The notes under the pieces are model-generated. The model saw nothing but the letters and a program-made list of their open reading frames with translations, was not told the origin of the DNA and made no database searches. The translations under genes and the position numbers were made by a program. Positions 1-8,764 of a DNA stretch of 64,000 bases are shown piece after piece. Source of the DNA: JANPCX01 sp031431125. Its GTDB lineage: Bacteria > Pseudomonadota > Gammaproteobacteria > Burkholderiales > Burkholderiaceae_C. Position 1 is the first letter of the stretch, and the number at the start of each line of letters is the position of its first letter. Where the stretch lies: contig JANPCX010000053.1 in assembly GCA_031431125.1 (NCBI GenBank), forward strand, positions 8,343-72,342, read 5' to 3'.

Positions 1-1015
1 GCTGCTGGAACAGCCGCCGCAGTCTCTCGATCAATTCGTCGTTGCTGAACCGGTGGGCTCGCTCGCGCAGGATGCCTTGCGCCGTGTAGAACAGGTCCGG
101 CGACACGATGCCCGCGAATGCCCCTTCCTTCTTGATCCACATCTCGGGGTTGTTGACCACGCGGTGTTTCTTGAGCTTGAAGGAGCGCCGGTTGTAGACG
201 TTATTGCCGATGTATTTTTCATTCGTCAATACCTCGCGTACCGTGGAGCGCGTCCAGTCCCGCCCGAGGTCGGTGCGGATGCCCTTGGTGTTGAGCCGGT
301 CGGCAATCTCGGATTCCGTGAGGCCGTGATCGGCGAACCAGCGGTAAATCTGGTTCACCGTGGCCACTTCCTCGTCCGGGCCCGGCATCAAGATCACCCG
401 GTCAGTTTGCAGGCTCTTGTGTTCGCCGCGCGAGAGCTGTGCCTTCACCGAGCCGGACTGGTCGATCAGTACCCGGCGCAGACCATAGCCCGCTGGCCCA
501 CCTTGCCGAAAGCCGTGTTCAATCAAACGGCACTGGCCCGCGAACACCTTGGCAGACAGCTCGCGGCTGTATTCACCCGCCATCGCACGCTTGACGCCCT
601 TGACGATGGTGGACACCGGCGAGCCATCATTCTCAAACTGCTCGGCGCAGTAAGCGACCTGAATCCCGGCGCGACGGCAGATGTATTCGTAGTACGCGCT
701 TTCATCCGCGTCCTGAAACCGGCCCCAGCGGCTGACGTCATACACGAGAATGATCTGGAAGTCGGCTTTACTGGCTTGAACGTCCTCAATTAGCTGCTGA
801 AGCGCGTGCCTGCCGTCAATACGCAGGCCGCTCTTTCCTTCGTCGGCATAGGTTCGGACGATCTCGATATTGCGCCTGGCGGCGTATTCGCGGATTTTGT
901 CGCCTTGATTCTCTGTCGAGTATTGCTGGTGCTCGGTGGACATACGCACGTATTGCGCACCGCGAAGCACTGCTTTTGGCACCTGTGGAATTGGAGACGA
1001 TTCGTTCGATTGCAT
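1..1015 (-). CDS. Large serine recombinase (resolvase/invertase family), 3' end outside window
   Basis: Site-specific recombinase that cuts and rejoins DNA through a catalytic serine, probably the integrase of a mobile element. Read on the minus strand from ATG at 1015. The N-terminal resolvase domain has the Y-V-R-M-S motif with the likely nucleophile Ser26, and later a YDVSRWGR motif. The Recombinase domain follows (GPAGYGLRR, then a TSESEIA-like helix region and a NEKYIGNNVYNRR motif). The gene runs off the left edge, so the zinc-ribbon/coiled-coil part is only partly seen. An in-frame ATG at about 1121 would add some 35 residues without similarity to the family, so 1015 is preferred. Family assignment is firm; the attachment site is not visible. 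Confidence 0.9.
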   Translation of the reverse strand, partial: MQSNESSPIPQVPKAVLRGAQYVRMSTEHQQYSTENQGDKIREYAARRNIEIVRTYADEGKSGLRIDGRHALQQLIEDVQASKADFQIILVYDVSRWGRFQDADESAYYEYICRRAGIQVAYCAEQFENDGSPVSTIVKGVKRAMAGEYSRELSAKVFAGQCRLIEHGFRQGGPAGYGLRRVLIDQSGSVKAQLSRGEHKSLQTDRVILMPGPDEEVATVNQIYRWFADHGLTESEIADRLNTKGIRTDLGRDWTRSTVREVLTNEKYIGNNVYNRRSFKLKKHRVVNNPEMWIKKEGAFAGIVSPDLFYTAQGILRERAHRFSNDELIERLRRLFQQ

Positions 1016-1155
1016 AGACCCGGTTGCTGAGTGATTGGCGGTCTCGGGTCTGCTGCTCTTCAATAAGCCCACCGCCGCAAAAAACAAACTTTGCGCCAGC
1101 AGAAACGATTGGACTGTTGCCATGCAGGATGTCGAGAACACCTTTGGAAGCGAAG

Positions 1156-1656
1156 TTACGGGTAACCGGCCGTGGTGTCGATCAAATCCTCTCTTGACGC
1201 GTCCATCTTGCGCGGACACGGGACGGCCACCGGCGTGATCTCCACGACGCACGAATCGCCGTTTTCCCTGGGAAATGATGGATGCCGCTTGATTCGGTAT
1301 AGCCCTGTAGGCAGCTCGCACACGTCCATCTTTGCAAGATTGGCATATCGGCCCTGATCCTTGTCCTTTTCCCGATCTCTCGACCGCTGCTGCTCGCGGT
1401 TGCGTGATTCGTACTCGGGACTGGCATCGCGATAGTCGCGCCAGTAGTCTTTATTTCGATCCGACCATGCTTGCTGGGCGGCACGCTGGTTGACGCGGTA
1501 GTCTGGATCGGACTGGAGCTTGGCCCGTTGCCACTGACGCTTGCGAGCGCGCTGACAGTCAGGCGCGGAACAATAGGCCTGGTCGGGAACTTGCGGGCGC
1601 GGCTCGAACGGCTCGCCACAGCAGGCGCAGCATTGGGGCATCGTCGGGATCTCCAT
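1156..1656 (-). CDS. Conserved hypothetical protein with N-terminal zinc finger, recombinase-associated
   Basis: A 166-residue protein upstream of, and in the same direction as, the serine recombinase at 1-1015. The N-terminus has two closely spaced cysteine pairs (CCACCGEPF, then YCSAPDCQRARKR), which suggests a small zinc-binding domain. A highly charged Arg/Lys/Gln/Asp-rich middle part (about residues 30-105) and a short C-terminal domain follow. The charge and zinc finger fit nucleic-acid binding, but that is inference. The start is the ATG at 1656; a second ATG six codons in (MPQCC) is equally possible. The product is not recognised as a named family. Confidence 0.7.
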   Translation of the reverse strand: MEIPTMPQCCACCGEPFEPRPQVPDQAYCSAPDCQRARKRQWQRAKLQSDPDYRVNQRAAQQAWSDRNKDYWRDYRDASPEYESRNREQQRSRDREKDKDQGRYANLAKMDVCELPTGLYRIKRHPSFPRENGDSCVVEITPVAVPCPRKMDASREDLIDTTAGYP

Positions 1657-1852
1657 GCAGAAGCCGCATGAGATCGCAACTGGGCAACGTGCTTGATGCT
1701 GTCGGGCTTATGCGCGAAATTTCTAAATGAATTCCAGCGCGTCGCCTAGTAAAGAATTGGGTATGTCGGCCGTGCAGGCTGTGGCATCACCACCGCCCTA
1801 TGCAGTAGAGCCACCGGGATTGACCGGTGCACTTTTTCAACGGGCCGGGGTG

Positions 1853-2149
1853 TCAGGAATGATGGGAGCGGCCATCGTCGCTACCTGGCCTGTGAGAATG
1901 CGGTTGGTCGAGATGCAAATTCAACCGCTCGGTGTTCCCGGAGGCGTCCACCGCGCTGAAATAGGCCTCGTAGGCGCGGTGGAATTCTTCCGGGCAAACG
2001 GCGATGCAGTATTGAATGGTTCGCACGTGGGCGTGTTCCAGGCCATTGCACGACGCCAGCGCGAGAATGGCCTCATGGGCTTGTTTTTCGATGCCTGGAG
2101 GTAAGTGGGACTGGCGCATGATGGACATTCCTTGATCGGTCAGCGCCAC
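1853..2149 (-). CDS. Hypothetical protein
   Basis: A 98-residue protein that overlaps the upstream minus-strand gene (2140-2898) by 10 nt, so the two are probably translated together. It has a helical N-terminal half with a run of Glu, His and Cys residues (CNGLEHAHVRTIQYC) and no membrane segment or signal peptide. No family was recognised. Its placement in a chain of minus-strand genes ahead of a serine recombinase makes it likely cargo of that element. Confidence 0.55.
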   Translation of the reverse strand: MALTDQGMSIMRQSHLPPGIEKQAHEAILALASCNGLEHAHVRTIQYCIAVCPEEFHRAYEAYFSAVDASGNTERLNLHLDQPHSHRPGSDDGRSHHS

Positions 2150-2898
2150 AGGTCGCCCGTTCCCATGGCCACCCCGCGATCCACGCGTGGCGTCGGAGGC
2201 ATTGGCAGCACGATTTCATCGAGGTCATCAAATGCTTGCGTATCGGGGAAGTCGTCGTCGACATTTCCGTTGCGCTCGGACGGATGCCGCTGAGGTGGTT
2301 CTGATGGGCCGCATGGCGAGCGGCCAGCCCCAGGCTCGCAAGTCGTCAGACCGCCATCTGGAAGTTCAATCGATACTCGTTTCACCACGGTGCCCGTCGC
2401 CTGTTGGTCGTCCGCAATCGAGGGCTGGGCTTTGACGGTCAAACGCATCGACTGGCAAAGTCGCTGCAGTTCCAGGGAAGAGCGAAAGAGGGAGAGCTTG
2501 CGTAGCTGGGCAATCGCCTGCTCCAGCACCTCGGCTGGGACGGCACTCAATCCGCCAGCGACACCTTGGCGCAAGGTTTGCTCCACGATGACCAAATGCA
2601 CGGCCCGTGTGCGCATGCCCTTGTCGGCATTCAACGCACTTGTCAGCGCTGTGGTGCGAGCGTCGAATGGGAGGCTCCGCGACGCTGGCGGCGGTAAGCG
2701 CGCACTGATGTGCTGAGGCTTGGCGCAAGCCACGGAAGCCCGTGGCTTCGATCCGAATGCATGCAGCCGACGCCAAACCCCCGAAAAAAAGACGTCCCAT
2801 ATGTCGCCCGGCAATTTCATCTCGATTCCCGTCATCTTTGATCCTTCTTGGTTTTCGTGCTGCCCCACCGTGCCGATGGCGCCAGGAGGTTCCGCCAC
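2140..2898 (-). CDS. Hypothetical protein, first gene of the minus-strand element operon
   Basis: A 252-residue protein. The middle part (about residues 75-160) is rich in Leu, Ala and Gln and is probably helical; the C-terminal 70 residues are Pro/Asp/Glu-rich and probably disordered. The first 20 residues look unlike a folded start, and an internal ATG (MTGIEMKLPGDIW, residue 22, about 2835) is a good alternative start. The gene overlaps the next gene (1853-2149). No known family was recognised. It appears to be the promoter-proximal gene of the leftward cluster that ends in the serine recombinase. Confidence 0.6.
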   Translation of the reverse strand: MAEPPGAIGTVGQHENQEGSKMTGIEMKLPGDIWDVFFSGVWRRLHAFGSKPRASVACAKPQHISARLPPPASRSLPFDARTTALTSALNADKGMRTRAVHLVIVEQTLRQGVAGGLSAVPAEVLEQAIAQLRKLSLFRSSLELQRLCQSMRLTVKAQPSIADDQQATGTVVKRVSIELPDGGLTTCEPGAGRSPCGPSEPPQRHPSERNGNVDDDFPDTQAFDDLDEIVLPMPPTPRVDRGVAMGTGDLWR

Positions 2899-3078
2899 GG
2901 CGAAAACGCTGGAGCGGTTCGTTAAGATTCAAGCGAACTCAGCACCCGATGCTTTCCCCGACCCGTTACAGAACTTCAGAGATCAGCTTTCATTGCGCTT
3001 TGTGCGTTAAACGCTTTTGACGCACAAGTTAATTTAACTATCTTGACGGGTAGGGGTCAAGTTCTCCGAGCGTGATCT

Positions 3079-3110
3079 CACCCTGTAAGCCCTTACAGGG
3101 TGATTTTTTA
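3079..3110 (+). terminator. Rho-independent terminator
   Basis: A perfect 10-bp stem, CACCCTGTAA and TTACAGGGTG, closed by the loop GCCC (3079-3102), is followed by ATTTTTTA. On the plus strand this is a textbook intrinsic terminator. No plus-strand gene was found immediately to the left, so it may belong to a gene interrupted by the element at 1-2900 or to an unannotated small RNA. It insulates the signalling unit that starts at 3171. Confidence 0.8.
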
Positions 3111-3170
3111 TAAACCATGCCTTACAAAGCGTTCTTCGCAACGTTGTGTTTGGCGCCTTTTAGGCGAAAT

Positions 3171-4034
3171 ATGTCAGCCGACACTCACAACGAAATGGCG
3201 ATGCAAACCCGCACGCTGATACGCGATGCTGTTCAGGCAGCACTGACCGCCGCTGGATTTGAAAAAGGGGAACACAACAAACAACTACAGCAGGTGCTGG
3301 ACATCACGCACAGTGCCGCCTATCGCAAGCTCACCACCGAGGCGGGTTGGAGCGATTCAGACCTGGCCGCAGTAGCGTCCGGCTTGAAAATTCCGATCAA
3401 GCGCTTGCTGGCAGCGGCATCCGGCGTTGCCATGGATGCCGAATGGGTCGCCGCGAAGATGCACATCAACGGTTTGGTGTGTGATTGCCTGGTTCAACTT
3501 GGCGGCCCGGTCACCCAGGACGCCTACAGCGAATTCGTGGCTTACGAGATGGGCACGGGTGTCAGGCATGTTGCTCAATACGAAGAGGCGGCTGGATTTT
3601 CCGACCTGCAGCGGGTATTGCGTGTTGAGTTGGTGCCCAGGCAGCACCGTCCACTGAAAGTGGCCTTACTTGAAGACGACCGAGACGCCCTGGAGGTGGC
3701 CCGAATCGAACTCAAGCAAAAGGGGCTTCACCCCGTGCCATTCCGATCCGCGGCTGAACTCGAAGCGCAGATCGGTTCACAGCAGTTCGATGTGATCGTC
3801 CTGGACTGGTGGATTGACGGCGCTGATGTCGGTGATCTGATCGTCAAGATCAGAAACAGCGCGATGAATTCCACCAGCAGCATCGCGGTGGTCACTGGCG
3901 AATTTCGAGCAGGCGGTAACGCCCGCGAGGACGTGATCGAAAAATTTATTACCGAATACAAAATAAAAACTTATCTGAAACCCGCACGTTGGTCACTGCT
4001 CGCAGCAGAGTGGCAAACCAATATTAGGGTTTAG
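3171..4034 (+). CDS. BetR-domain response regulator
   Basis: Two-domain regulator. The N-terminal part (about residues 10-140) matches the BetR domain, a lambda-repressor-like DNA-binding module found in betaproteobacterial response regulators; the helix region QQVLDITHSAAYRKL and the WSDSDLAAVASGL stretch are visible. The C-terminal receiver domain starts at LKVALLEDD and carries the phosphoacceptor Asp212 (VIVLDWW). The order is reversed relative to most response regulators. The likely partner is the hybrid kinase at 4491-6818 in the same transcription unit. An ATG at 3117 would add 18 residues but lies directly behind a terminator; 3171, with a weak AGGCG upstream, is preferred. DNA targets are unknown. 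Confidence 0.85.
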   Translation: MSADTHNEMAMQTRTLIRDAVQAALTAAGFEKGEHNKQLQQVLDITHSAAYRKLTTEAGWSDSDLAAVASGLKIPIKRLLAAASGVAMDAEWVAAKMHINGLVCDCLVQLGGPVTQDAYSEFVAYEMGTGVRHVAQYEEAAGFSDLQRVLRVELVPRQHRPLKVALLEDDRDALEVARIELKQKGLHPVPFRSAAELEAQIGSQQFDVIVLDWWIDGADVGDLIVKIRNSAMNSTSSIAVVTGEFRAGGNAREDVIEKFITEYKIKTYLKPARWSLLAAEWQTNIRV

Positions 4035-4054
4035 ATTTTTAATAGAAATAAACC

Positions 4055-4489
4055 ATGAGCAAAACACATTCCGTGAACTTTGTTGTTCGTGACTATGAAT
4101 GCGATCAAGGTCAGGGCGTCAATAACGCGGTCTATTTGAATTACCTTGAACACTCGCGTTTTGAATACATTCGCAAATTTCTAGGCTGGGATGTTCAGAA
4201 TCTTCTGAATAACAATATTGCATTTGTGGTCCAGCGGATAGAGATTGATTTCAAGCGCTCACTGGCGAGTAATGATGAATGTGTTGTTGAAAGTACATTA
4301 TCCCGACTGGGGCAGCGGCAATTCAAATTCGAGCAGAACATTTACTTTTCCAACACGCCCACCGGCGTAGCAAGGAAAACAGTCGCGACCGCGATTGTCA
4401 TCTGCACGGCGATCAACACAAAAACCGGAAAATCTGAAACCCCGCCCATGCTTGAAGAGCTGCTTCAGGATTTCCCAATGATCGCCTGA
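4055..4489 (+). CDS. Acyl-CoA thioesterase, 4HBT (hotdog) family
   Basis: A 144-residue hotdog-fold thioesterase of the YbgC/FadM type, expected to hydrolyse acyl-CoA or acyl-ACP thioesters in the cytoplasm. The N-terminal motif VRDYECDQ, followed by NNAVYLNYLEHSRFEY, is the diagnostic 4HBT active-site region. In many relatives the second acidic position of D-x-D is the catalytic Asp; here the motif is altered to DYECDQ, so the catalytic residue needs checking. It lies 20 nt after the response regulator and one base before the GTG of the hybrid kinase, implying co-expression. The substrate is unknown. Confidence 0.85.
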   Translation: MSKTHSVNFVVRDYECDQGQGVNNAVYLNYLEHSRFEYIRKFLGWDVQNLLNNNIAFVVQRIEIDFKRSLASNDECVVESTLSRLGQRQFKFEQNIYFSNTPTGVARKTVATAIVICTAINTKTGKSETPPMLEELLQDFPMIA

Positions 4490-4490
4490 T

Positions 4491-6818
4491 GTGAAATCCT
4501 TGAATTTCTTCTCTTCCCTGCTTCAAACTGAAAGTAAATGCCGCATCATGCTGAATATGATTCGCGTGATGCTGCTTGTATTTTTATTTCCAATCTCCAC
4601 GGAATCATTTTCTGGAGAGATCTTTAAGTCACAACCAGATAAGAGTCAGAAACTCAACGAAGCACTCTATTATCTTGATGATCCAGGCGGTAACTACACC
4701 ATTGAAGAGGTCAGCGCGGGCCGGCGGGGAGTTTTTGAGCCACTGGTCAAGCCCAATTATGGTTTTGGCTTCAAAGGTGTTCGCTGGGTTCGCTTCAAGA
4801 TTGATATGTCCAGCGATTCTGGTAAAGATTGGTTTCTCCAGCAGAACTATAAGCACGTTCAGAACTGGACCGTCTATTACCCTGAAGAAAAGCAGTTTAA
4901 ATCAGTGAACTTGAGTGAAGACTTGCCGGTAACCGGCAGGCTTTATACCACCCCTCATCTGGTGGTGAAGTTACCCCACCCGGGCGCTGGTGAAGCGATT
5001 TACTATGTGAGGTATGAGCCTAGAGGTCATGCTCTGAATATCGATTTAACAAAAATGTCCGAAAGAGGCATGGTAGAACGATTACATGCATATACGTTGA
5101 CTACCGCACTATTTTTTGGGTCCATTCTTGTTCTTGTTCTGTATAACCTTCTTCTGTGCATTATGCTGAGAAGTCGGGTTTATGCCTATTATGTTTACTA
5201 CCTGACATTTTTCGTTCTGGCGTTCATTTACCTGACAGGTTACGCGCCACTTTTAGTCGATCAGCTAAGCGTCCGCTGGGAACAATTTTTTGCTGCCTGC
5301 TCGTTCGCTGCCATCCACGGGATGACGCTTTCGGGGCGAAGCATTCTCAATTTGCGATCCGCGCTACCAAGAATAGAGAAAGTATTCTGGCTTTGCGAAG
5401 GAGCTCTTTTACTCGGAGCATTAGGATCATTTTTTGTACCGGTCGGAATTCACTACGTTATATTGAATCCACTGATTTTGTGCTCCACTTTGCTCTTGTT
5501 GTTCGCAAGCCTTTTTAGGTCCATTCAAGGCTACAAACCTGCTCAGATTTATGCCGTAGGATGGATTTCATTCATTCTTTTGATGATGTGTTATTCGCTG
5601 ACTTTTATTGGTTTGTTACCGCTGAACTGGTTCACCGACAATGCGGTGAAAGTCGCTGCCGTACTGGAGGCCACACTTTCCTCGATTGCATTGGCACTGC
5701 GTTTCAAGCTGGGAACAGAGATGGCGGCCAAAGCCAAAAACGCCTTTCTCGGCATGGTCAGCCATGAACTCAAAACGCCGCTTCAAACCATTGTGTCTTG
5801 CCTGGACATCATTTCCGCCGATGGCGGCGTGGTTCGAGACCAGAGCACGTTCAAGCGACTGACTTCGGCCGCCAAGCAGCTGGAAACCCAAGTGGGCGAT
5901 TTGACGGATTTCGCACACCTGGATTCGGGTCACCTCAAACTTCGTTCCTTGGACTTCAGTCCACCTGAACTGATTCGAGACATTGAAACCCAGTACCAAA
6001 GAATCGCGCAGGAAAAGCAACTTGTGCTGACCACGGAGATGGTCGAAGACCATTTTCTGATTCATGCCGATGCGCTGCGCATCAAGCAAATCGCTTCGAA
6101 CCTGGTCGAGAACGCGATCAAGTACACCAAGCAGGGTTTCGTGACCATTCGACTTGCTCGATCAACGGACAAAAACAATCCAGCCTTGGTGATCGAGGTC
6201 GAGGACAGCGGCATTGGGATCGCCGAAGAACACATCAAATCGATTTATCAACCATTTGTTCAGGTTGATCAATCGTTGCAACGCAAATACCGCGGCATCG
6301 GGATGGGGTTGACCATCGTCAAAAATCTGGTGTCCTTGATGGACGGACAGATTGAAGTGGATTCAACGCTGAACAAAGGAACGGTTTTTACCGTCACCAT
6401 CCCCTACAAGGCGGTCGCCGCTGAAGCAGACAGAACGGCAGCAACCAAGAGCAGGCCTGCGGCCACTAAAAAACTGTTGCTTGTCGATGATGAGCCGGAA
6501 GCCTTGGCGCTGCTCGGACAAATCATTCAATCCATGGGGCATGAAATCACCTGCAGCCCGTCAGGCCGCAATGCGCTGCTGCGGGCCCGCGTCGAGCAAT
6601 ATGACGCCATTTTGCTGGACGTCAACATGCCCGATCTGGATGGCATCACCGTGGCAAAAAGGTTAAGGAAATTCAAAACCTACGAGAACACACCGATTGT
6701 GTGGATCAGCGCAACGGGGCCCGCCGAGGCGGAAAAAAACGCTGCATCCGTGTTCAGTCATTTTCTTGAAAAACCAATTCACTCGGATGCGCTCCGCAGC
6801 CTGTTGATGCGAATCTGA
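4491..6818 (+). CDS. Hybrid sensor histidine kinase with 7TMR-DISM sensor
   Basis: A 775-residue membrane kinase. An N-terminal signal/anchor (MLNMIRVMLLVFLFP) precedes an extracytoplasmic 7TMR-DISMED2-like domain (about residues 40-190), seven hydrophobic segments (about 200-410), a HisKA dimerisation domain with His425 in MVSHELKTPLQ, an HATPase domain with the N-box NLVENAIKY and a GIGIA motif, and a C-terminal receiver starting at LLLVDDEP with Asp710 (ILLDVNMPD). The start is GTG at 4491, one base after the thioesterase stop; ATG at 4548 gives a cleaner signal peptide. The ligand is unknown; DISMED2 domains are proposed to bind small carbohydrate-like or lipid ligands. The likely output is the BetR regulator at 3171. 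Confidence 0.9.
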   Translation: MKSLNFFSSLLQTESKCRIMLNMIRVMLLVFLFPISTESFSGEIFKSQPDKSQKLNEALYYLDDPGGNYTIEEVSAGRRGVFEPLVKPNYGFGFKGVRWVRFKIDMSSDSGKDWFLQQNYKHVQNWTVYYPEEKQFKSVNLSEDLPVTGRLYTTPHLVVKLPHPGAGEAIYYVRYEPRGHALNIDLTKMSERGMVERLHAYTLTTALFFGSILVLVLYNLLLCIMLRSRVYAYYVYYLTFFVLAFIYLTGYAPLLVDQLSVRWEQFFAACSFAAIHGMTLSGRSILNLRSALPRIEKVFWLCEGALLLGALGSFFVPVGIHYVILNPLILCSTLLLLFASLFRSIQGYKPAQIYAVGWISFILLMMCYSLTFIGLLPLNWFTDNAVKVAAVLEATLSSIALALRFKLGTEMAAKAKNAFLGMVSHELKTPLQTIVSCLDIISADGGVVRDQSTFKRLTSAAKQLETQVGDLTDFAHLDSGHLKLRSLDFSPPELIRDIETQYQRIAQEKQLVLTTEMVEDHFLIHADALRIKQIASNLVENAIKYTKQGFVTIRLARSTDKNNPALVIEVEDSGIGIAEEHIKSIYQPFVQVDQSLQRKYRGIGMGLTIVKNLVSLMDGQIEVDSTLNKGTVFTVTIPYKAVAAEADRTAATKSRPAATKKLLLVDDEPEALALLGQIIQSMGHEITCSPSGRNALLRARVEQYDAILLDVNMPDLDGITVAKRLRKFKTYENTPIVWISATGPAEAEKNAASVFSHFLEKPIHSDALRSLLMRI

Positions 6819-6854
6819 TTGTGTTTGTGCATTGCTACCCTGAGGAAAACTCCA

Positions 6855-7325
6855 TTGAAGCCTTATCAACAAACCATCACCACGCGCTGGGCCGACATTG
6901 ACGCCACCCGTCATCTTCGCCACACCGCCTACCTCGATTGGGCCACCCATGTCCGCACCGAATGGCTCAGCGCGCAGGGTTTCACCATGCAGTCGATGGC
7001 GGAAATGCACATCGCCCCCATTCTGTTGGAAGAGAACATCAAGTACCTCAAGGAGACTTTCCTGGGGGACAGCCTCGTCATAGACATTGCATGTGTTGGC
7101 CTCAGCAGCGATGCGTCCCGGTGGCACATTCGGCAGCAATTCCGTCGAGGAGAGACGGTCTGCGCTGTCTATGAAGTCAAGGGAGCGTGGCTCGACACCG
7201 AGAAACGAAGGATTTCTCCCCCACCTGCGGGAGTGCTTGAAGCCACGGCCTTGTTGCCCAAGGCCGACGACTACGCCGATATTCCAAGTTCAACCCGTGA
7301 AAAAAATAAGGCAGCCGACGGTTGA
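6855..7325 (+). CDS. Second 4HBT-family thioesterase
   Basis: A hotdog-fold thioesterase-like protein of about 156 residues. The family core is the N-terminal T-T-R-W-A-D-I-D-A-T-R-H-L segment followed by TAYLDWATHVRTEW; the Asp in ADIDATRH aligns with the catalytic Asp of YbgC-like enzymes. The start is inferred as TTG at 6855, because GAGGA lies 8 nt upstream at 6842-6846. The longest frame begins at a TTG at 6819 with no ribosome site. It follows the hybrid kinase directly, so the kinase is bracketed by two thioesterases. The second is only distantly similar to the first (4055-4489), so they are not recent duplicates. Confidence 0.8.
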   Translation: MKPYQQTITTRWADIDATRHLRHTAYLDWATHVRTEWLSAQGFTMQSMAEMHIAPILLEENIKYLKETFLGDSLVIDIACVGLSSDASRWHIRQQFRRGETVCAVYEVKGAWLDTEKRRISPPPAGVLEATALLPKADDYADIPSSTREKNKAADG

Positions 7326-7409
7326 TTTCACCCTCGCCCGCACGGCGTGCCATGGCGCAAAGCCAGGCACTGCAGCTCAAGTAAACCCGCTCGAAATGAC
7401 ACGCACACC

Positions 7410-8087
7410 ATGACCTCACACGTCCACCCCGGCTCCATGGGCTCCACCGAACACGATGTAGGCGGTGGGCTGTCCAAACACCGTCCCAGTCGTCACGGAC
7501 ATGGCGCCCACCCTGCGCAACCGCGTGTGGTGCAAGTGCCTGCGGGTGTCGGCAGCGCCAATACCCCCGACGAAACCGCCAATGAAACCCAGCGCTTGCT
7601 GCGCCGCTTGCCCACGTCGGTGAGCGTAAGCCACACGGGTGGAGCCCATGAGAGCACAGCCGCCGATGACGACCGCAACGAGTTGCAGCGGCTGCAAAAA
7701 CGCCATCCCTCCGATGTGTCGCATTTGGTGAGTCTCTTCAAAGAAACCGTGGCCCGCATGGATGCCGCAGGCGAACGCAGCCCCGGCAGCGGCGAACTCA
7801 ACGGCTGGAAGAACAACTGGCTCGGTGGCACCGGGTTCCAGCCCAAGTACCTCAAGTGCGCCGACCAGGCCGCCGAGGTGATGGGTGCCCTGGCAGTGCG
7901 GGCACAAACCCGTGCCAAGTGGACCTACACCTATGAGCAACGCATTCCCGGGCCCGTGCCTCTGCACGTCTGGGTCAAAGCCCAGTCCGACAACCCGAAC
8001 GACCCGGTGCTGCACCTGGATGCCTGGAACAACGAGGTGCGCATCGAGCCCGCAGCGGTACAAAACATCTCGCCCGCTAAAAAGTAA
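7410..8087 (+). CDS. Uncharacterised protein with Cys-His-Asp pattern, upstream of VgrG
   Basis: A 225-residue protein. The first 100 residues are Pro/His/Gly-rich and probably disordered. The C-terminal 90 residues form a compact domain with Cys150 (KYLKCADQA), His186 (PLHVWVK) and Asp204 (LHLDAW). This order and spacing resemble the triad of papain-like or transglutaminase-like cysteine enzymes; that is inference from pattern only. The start is ATG at 7410 in front of the T-S-H-V segment; the longer frame from 7347 overlaps nothing useful. Position ahead of a membrane protein and VgrG suggests a T6SS-linked role, perhaps an effector whose partner is encoded next. Confidence 0.6.
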   Translation: MTSHVHPGSMGSTEHDVGGGLSKHRPSRHGHGAHPAQPRVVQVPAGVGSANTPDETANETQRLLRRLPTSVSVSHTGGAHESTAADDDRNELQRLQKRHPSDVSHLVSLFKETVARMDAAGERSPGSGELNGWKNNWLGGTGFQPKYLKCADQAAEVMGALAVRAQTRAKWTYTYEQRIPGPVPLHVWVKAQSDNPNDPVLHLDAWNNEVRIEPAAVQNISPAKK

Positions 8088-8123
8088 GCACAGTGATTCA
8101 GGCAACCCCCCACAGGCCCGCCC

Positions 8124-8537
8124 ATGAGACGCATTGACTGCCCGCTTTGGGCGCTGTGCTTGGCGCTGTTCGCCACCGGGGTTTGCGCCTTTAGCCTGGG
8201 TCTGCTCTTTCGTGCGGGGGTGCCCGATGACACCACGCAATCCAAAGCCTTGGCAACGCAGGCCATGGCCACGGCGTTTGATTTGCTGAAAGACTCAAAG
8301 CAGCAGCCCCAGATGCAGCGATTCTCGGTGCCGCGCCCCTTCTCCAGCGCGGGGGATGCCGTGGGTTTCACGATCCAGCCGCTTGAATCGGCCACCTACC
8401 TGGTGCGCTCTAACGATCAAGAAATTCTGCTGCTGCTCCAGCAACAGCCGGATGGAACCGGGAAGCAGTGCTTGATGCACCCCCGTCACATCCAGGTTGG
8501 TAGCTGCCAATTGGGCGTCGGTACAGCTAAAAAATGA
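8124..8537 (+). CDS. Small membrane-anchored protein of unknown function
   Basis: A 137-residue protein with one N-terminal hydrophobic helix (about residues 8-30, WALCLALFATGVCAFSLGLL) that should anchor it in the inner membrane with the C-terminal 105 residues in the periplasm. Two Cys in the tail (KQCLMH and GSCQLG) could form a disulphide. It begins 36 nt after the preceding gene. Single-pass periplasmic proteins beside a T6SS effector are often immunity proteins, so it is a candidate partner for 7410-8087; no family was recognised, so this stays a suggestion. Confidence 0.6.
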   Translation: MRRIDCPLWALCLALFATGVCAFSLGLLFRAGVPDDTTQSKALATQAMATAFDLLKDSKQQPQMQRFSVPRPFSSAGDAVGFTIQPLESATYLVRSNDQEILLLLQQQPDGTGKQCLMHPRHIQVGSCQLGVGTAKK

Positions 8538-8764
8538 CCCCCAGCGCTTCCCAAACTATCGCCCTCGCTTTCTCGGTTTCCTTTGGTTGCAAAAGACGCG
8601 TCCTACCCCATCGATCTGAGGGGGCCAGTTTCAAAACATTGCCAGTAGCATTTCTTGGATGTTCTGTATCAGTTGGTCTGCAAGTGTTTCTCGGGTAACG
8701 CCGAAACGCCCTTCGTACCAACCGCTACCGCCCATCACGCTCACTCACCAGACCAAAAATCCCC

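Noticed and set aside
53..793. 246-residue plus-strand frame at the left edge
   Set aside because: It is the antisense of the serine recombinase, whose resolvase and Recombinase motifs are all on the minus strand.
7416..8240. 274-residue minus-strand frame
   Set aside because: It is antisense to 7410-8087 and to the start of 8124-8537; the plus-strand genes have consistent spacing and protein-like features.
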